A stretch of 52,024 nucleotides of DNA from assembly GCA_964423265.1 (NCBI GenBank), contig CAYREF010000009.1, forward strand, positions 1-52,024, written 5' to 3'. The DNA comes from M55B165 sp964423265. GTDB lineage: Bacteria > Actinomycetota > Humimicrobiia > Humimicrobiales > Humimicrobiaceae. Shown here piece by piece: positions 49,987 to 52,024 of the stretch. Position 1 is the stretch's first letter, and each line of letters opens with the position of its first letter. The translations under genes and the position numbers were made by a program. The notes under the pieces were generated by a model, which did no database searches, had not been told where the DNA came from, and worked only from the letters and a program-made list of their open reading frames with translations.

Positions 49987-51171
49987 TTACAATAGCTTAA
50001 AAGCAATCGAGAAATAGGATCCCTTACCCAGGTCGCTTTCTACATTCATACTTGCATTATGGATACTGACGATTTCCCTTGCTATGGAAAGTCCAAGGCC
50101 AGTGCCATTTTTATGGAATTCAGCTGCATTGTTGGAACGGAAAAATTCATTAAAAATATTATTTACATTTTTTTCAGGTATTCCAATTCCCTGATCCTTA
50201 ATGCCTATGTAAAGACGGGGGCCTTCAATTTTTTTAGTAATTATCTTTACCATACTATTGGGAGGGGAGTAATTGATTGCGTTTTCAACCAATATAGAAA
50301 AAAGGACTTCTATCTGTTTTTCATTTCCTTTAATGTAAAAATCTTTTTTAGGGGAATTAAAATCAATTTGGATTTTTTTGACGCTAGCAGGTATATCAAA
50401 CCTTTGGACTATTCTTGACAAAATAGGGGTTAAATTTATCCTTTTAAGGTCTAAACTCATATCATCACGGGATTTTAGTTTTTCTAATTCAAGCATTTCG
50501 CCAATTACCTTTGATAGTAATCCGCACCGTTTCTTTATCTTCTTAACAATATCTACAGTTGCCTGAGGAATATTACCGGAATAGCCTTCCAGGATAATCT
50601 CGGCATAACTCTGAATAGCTGCAAAGGGGGCTTTTAATTGATGAGTAGCATATAAGAGGTATTTACTTTTTTCTTTGTTAATATCATGCAATTTCTGGCT
50701 TATCTTTTCATATTCTACCATCTCTTTTTCCAGCTTCATGTTAACCTTTTCTATTTCTTCAGTCCTCTCAATAATCTTTTTTTCAAGATTCATCTTGTAC
50801 TCATTAAGGTTTCTATTAATTTCATTATAGGAATCCAGCAAATGGTAGATTATCTTGGAGCCGTTGGCACCAATAAGGCTTATTTTGGAAAATTTCTTAT
50901 TACTTAAGTCATTAAAAACCCTGGAGTCGCCAGTAGCTTCAAATATAAGGTCTATTTGGCGGTCATTAATTATTTGCTCATAGTTGGATATATATTCAAT
51001 ACCATGGTTCTGGGCAAAAAAGACGCCAACTGCATGAGGGTTGATGTCACATACATATTTAATTTTTATATCGGGGATATTAAGCAAGACTTTTAATAAC
51101 GCCAACCCACCCTTGCCTGCCCCTATTATGGCTATTACTGCTTCGCTATTATTTTTGCCTTTTTTATTCAT
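49987..51171 (-). CDS. Histidine kinase with N-terminal Rossmann (NAD(P)-type) domain
   Basis: A 394-residue soluble kinase with no membrane helix. Residues 10-112 form a dinucleotide-binding domain: GAGKGG (17-22), acidic end of strand two in VCDINP, and LIFEATGDS. A coiled coil (about 115-172) leads to the HisKA domain with H177 in THQLKAPFAAIQSYAEI. A HATPase domain follows with N-box ENAINYSPP, G1 DQGIGIP and G2 GTGLGLSIARE. It should autophosphorylate on H177. The Rossmann domain in place of PAS/GAF suggests sensing of NAD(P)(H) or a related metabolite; this is an inference. It is divergent from a receiver protein at 51416. Confidence 0.88.
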   Translation of the reverse strand: MNKKGKNNSEAVIAIIGAGKGGLALLKVLLNIPDIKIKYVCDINPHAVGVFFAQNHGIEYISNYEQIINDRQIDLIFEATGDSRVFNDLSNKKFSKISLIGANGSKIIYHLLDSYNEINRNLNEYKMNLEKKIIERTEEIEKVNMKLEKEMVEYEKISQKLHDINKEKSKYLLYATHQLKAPFAAIQSYAEIILEGYSGNIPQATVDIVKKIKKRCGLLSKVIGEMLELEKLKSRDDMSLDLKRINLTPILSRIVQRFDIPASVKKIQIDFNSPKKDFYIKGNEKQIEVLFSILVENAINYSPPNSMVKIITKKIEGPRLYIGIKDQGIGIPEKNVNNIFNEFFRSNNAAEFHKNGTGLGLSIAREIVSIHNASMNVESDLGKGSYFSIAFKLL

Positions 51172-51249
51172 TTAATAAGTTTGATGTATATAATTTAATA
51201 CTTTTTCCCTCAATGCTTCAAAAATCTAAAAAAAGTCATATTTATTTGA

Positions 51250-51273
51250 TTTATCATATTATTTTATGATAAA
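51250..51273. promoter_or_regulatory. Inverted repeat between the kinase and response-regulator genes
   Basis: Perfect 9-bp arms TTTATCATA and TATGATAAA with a 6-bp spacer, near the middle of the 244-bp divergent gap. It could be an operator for both genes. No strong promoter could be placed for the receiver gene. Confidence 0.4.
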
Positions 51274-51415
51274 CTTAATTAAAATAATTAATACTATAGT
51301 TTTAATAGTGTATGTAGATTATAAAGTATTTTTTAGGTAAAGTAAACGGTAAAAGGAATCACATAAAAATAGATCTTTGAAAGTCTTCATTAACAACTCA
51401 GATATGGAGGAGCAT

Positions 51416-51841
51416 ATGAAAAAAATATACATAATTGATGATGACCAAGATATTGTAGAATCTATTTCAATGGTCTTAAAAGCAAATGGTTATGATGTTG
51501 CCGGCCAGTATAATGATGAAGATGTAACTGAAAATACTATTGAATATAATCCTGACCTTATAATCCTGGATGTTATCTTCCCAGAAGACCACTCTGCAGG
51601 CTTTAAGATTGCAAGGGAATTAAAAAGAAATAAAGAATTAGCAGAAATTCCAATAATTATGCTCTCGGTTGTAAACGAAAAAGGAATTTATATGGGCAAG
51701 TTTTCCAATGATGATATTGACCATACATGGTTGCCGGTAAATAAATTTCTGGACAAACCTGTTCAACCTAAACAACTCCTGGAAATGGTCGGGTCTATTT
51801 TAAAAAATAAAGAAATACAAAAAACTGGTCCAAAAAAATAA
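51416..51841 (+). CDS. Single-domain response regulator (receiver only)
   Basis: A 141-residue CheY-like receiver. The acidic pocket IIDDDQD (residues 6-12), phosphoacceptor D52 in LIILDVIFPED, the Ser of IIMLSVV and K in FLDKPV are present. There is no output domain, so it must act by protein contact or phosphorelay. ATG 51416 is preceded by GGAGGA. A TTG at 51377 and an ATG at 51404 are weaker choices. It is the probable partner of the divergent Rossmann-kinase. The remaining 51842-52024 show no gene. Confidence 0.92.
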   Translation: MKKIYIIDDDQDIVESISMVLKANGYDVAGQYNDEDVTENTIEYNPDLIILDVIFPEDHSAGFKIARELKRNKELAEIPIIMLSVVNEKGIYMGKFSNDDIDHTWLPVNKFLDKPVQPKQLLEMVGSILKNKEIQKTGPKK

Positions 51842-52024
51842 AATTATAAAAACCTAGTTCAGCCTATAGTCCTGGCTAGAATATTTTGCATGTTATGTTA
51901 GGGATAAAAAATTTTCAACGGTTTTTATCTAAATACTAGTAAATAGCGTAAAGTCATTCAACATATTATTACAATAAATAATGCTCTTCATTAAGCAAAA
52001 GATATAAGGAAATCAAGAATCCTC

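Overview
The window is an AT-rich bacterial chromosome segment. It carries a dense, mostly plus-strand housekeeping backbone interrupted by accessory modules. The backbone order tig-clpP-clpX-valS-folC-x-ndk ... rng-rplU-rpmA-obg-proB-proA-nadD ... rsfS is, from general knowledge, the conserved arrangement of Actinomycetota. The corrinoid methyltransfer genes, iron-type alcohol dehydrogenases and low GC point to a deep-branching anaerobic member rather than a classical high-GC actinomycete. This placement is an inference from synteny and needs a marker-gene tree. The cell appears to be a rod with a peptidoglycan wall (mreBCD, PBP2, RodA).

Layout. 1-66 is the 3' end of a tRNA-Gly. 99-1004 (minus) holds a DUF2703 protein and an ArsR repressor with a 12-bp palindromic operator. 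1265-4780 holds a small PLDc_N-type membrane protein and a secreted 1021-residue Ig-like repeat protein containing a 564-bp tandem duplication. 4941-6104 is an iron alcohol dehydrogenase. 6164-6673 is a five-gene tRNA array (Arg, His, Arg, Lys, Leu). 6764-25358 is one long co-directional run: proteostasis (tig, clpP, clpX), valS, folC, ndk, maf, the rod-shape operon, a radical SAM/DUF2344 pair and RNase G. 25362-27730 is a metal-responsive ArsR/CadC repressor plus P1B-ATPase, inserted between rng and rplU. 27922-28506 is rplU-rpmA, closed by a strong terminator.

28675-34781 is a second insertion, between rpmA and obg. It contains a TSUP exporter with a DUF1634 partner (minus), a GlpA/LhgO-like FAD oxidoreductase, and a tightly overlapping four-gene operon: corrinoid protein, UroD-family methyltransferase, DUF1638-like protein and GGDEF protein. 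The last two look like one sensor protein split inside a GAF-like domain at an A8 run. 34895-44501 returns to the backbone: obg, proB, proA, nadD, yqeK, a degenerate LCP/LytR_C protein, rsfS and leuS.

44478-49780 is a catabolic module: a divergent acetate-kinase paralogue, an iron alcohol dehydrogenase, a methylmalonate-semialdehyde-type CoA-acylating dehydrogenase, a GntR/UTRA regulator and a DJ-1/PfpI protein. One 11-mer lies in the divergent kinase/dehydrogenase promoter and in front of gntR, suggesting local control by this regulator. 49987-51841 is a divergent two-component pair whose kinase has an N-terminal Rossmann (NAD(P)-type) domain instead of a usual sensor.

Most novel candidates: the split DUF1638-GAF-GGDEF sensor in the corrinoid operon, the UroD-family methyltransferase without the thiol-type zinc motif, the Rossmann-histidine kinase fusion, the LCP protein without catalytic arginines, and the GntR-linked kinase with altered catalytic residues. 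No CRISPR array, intact insertion sequence, prophage or replication origin was seen.
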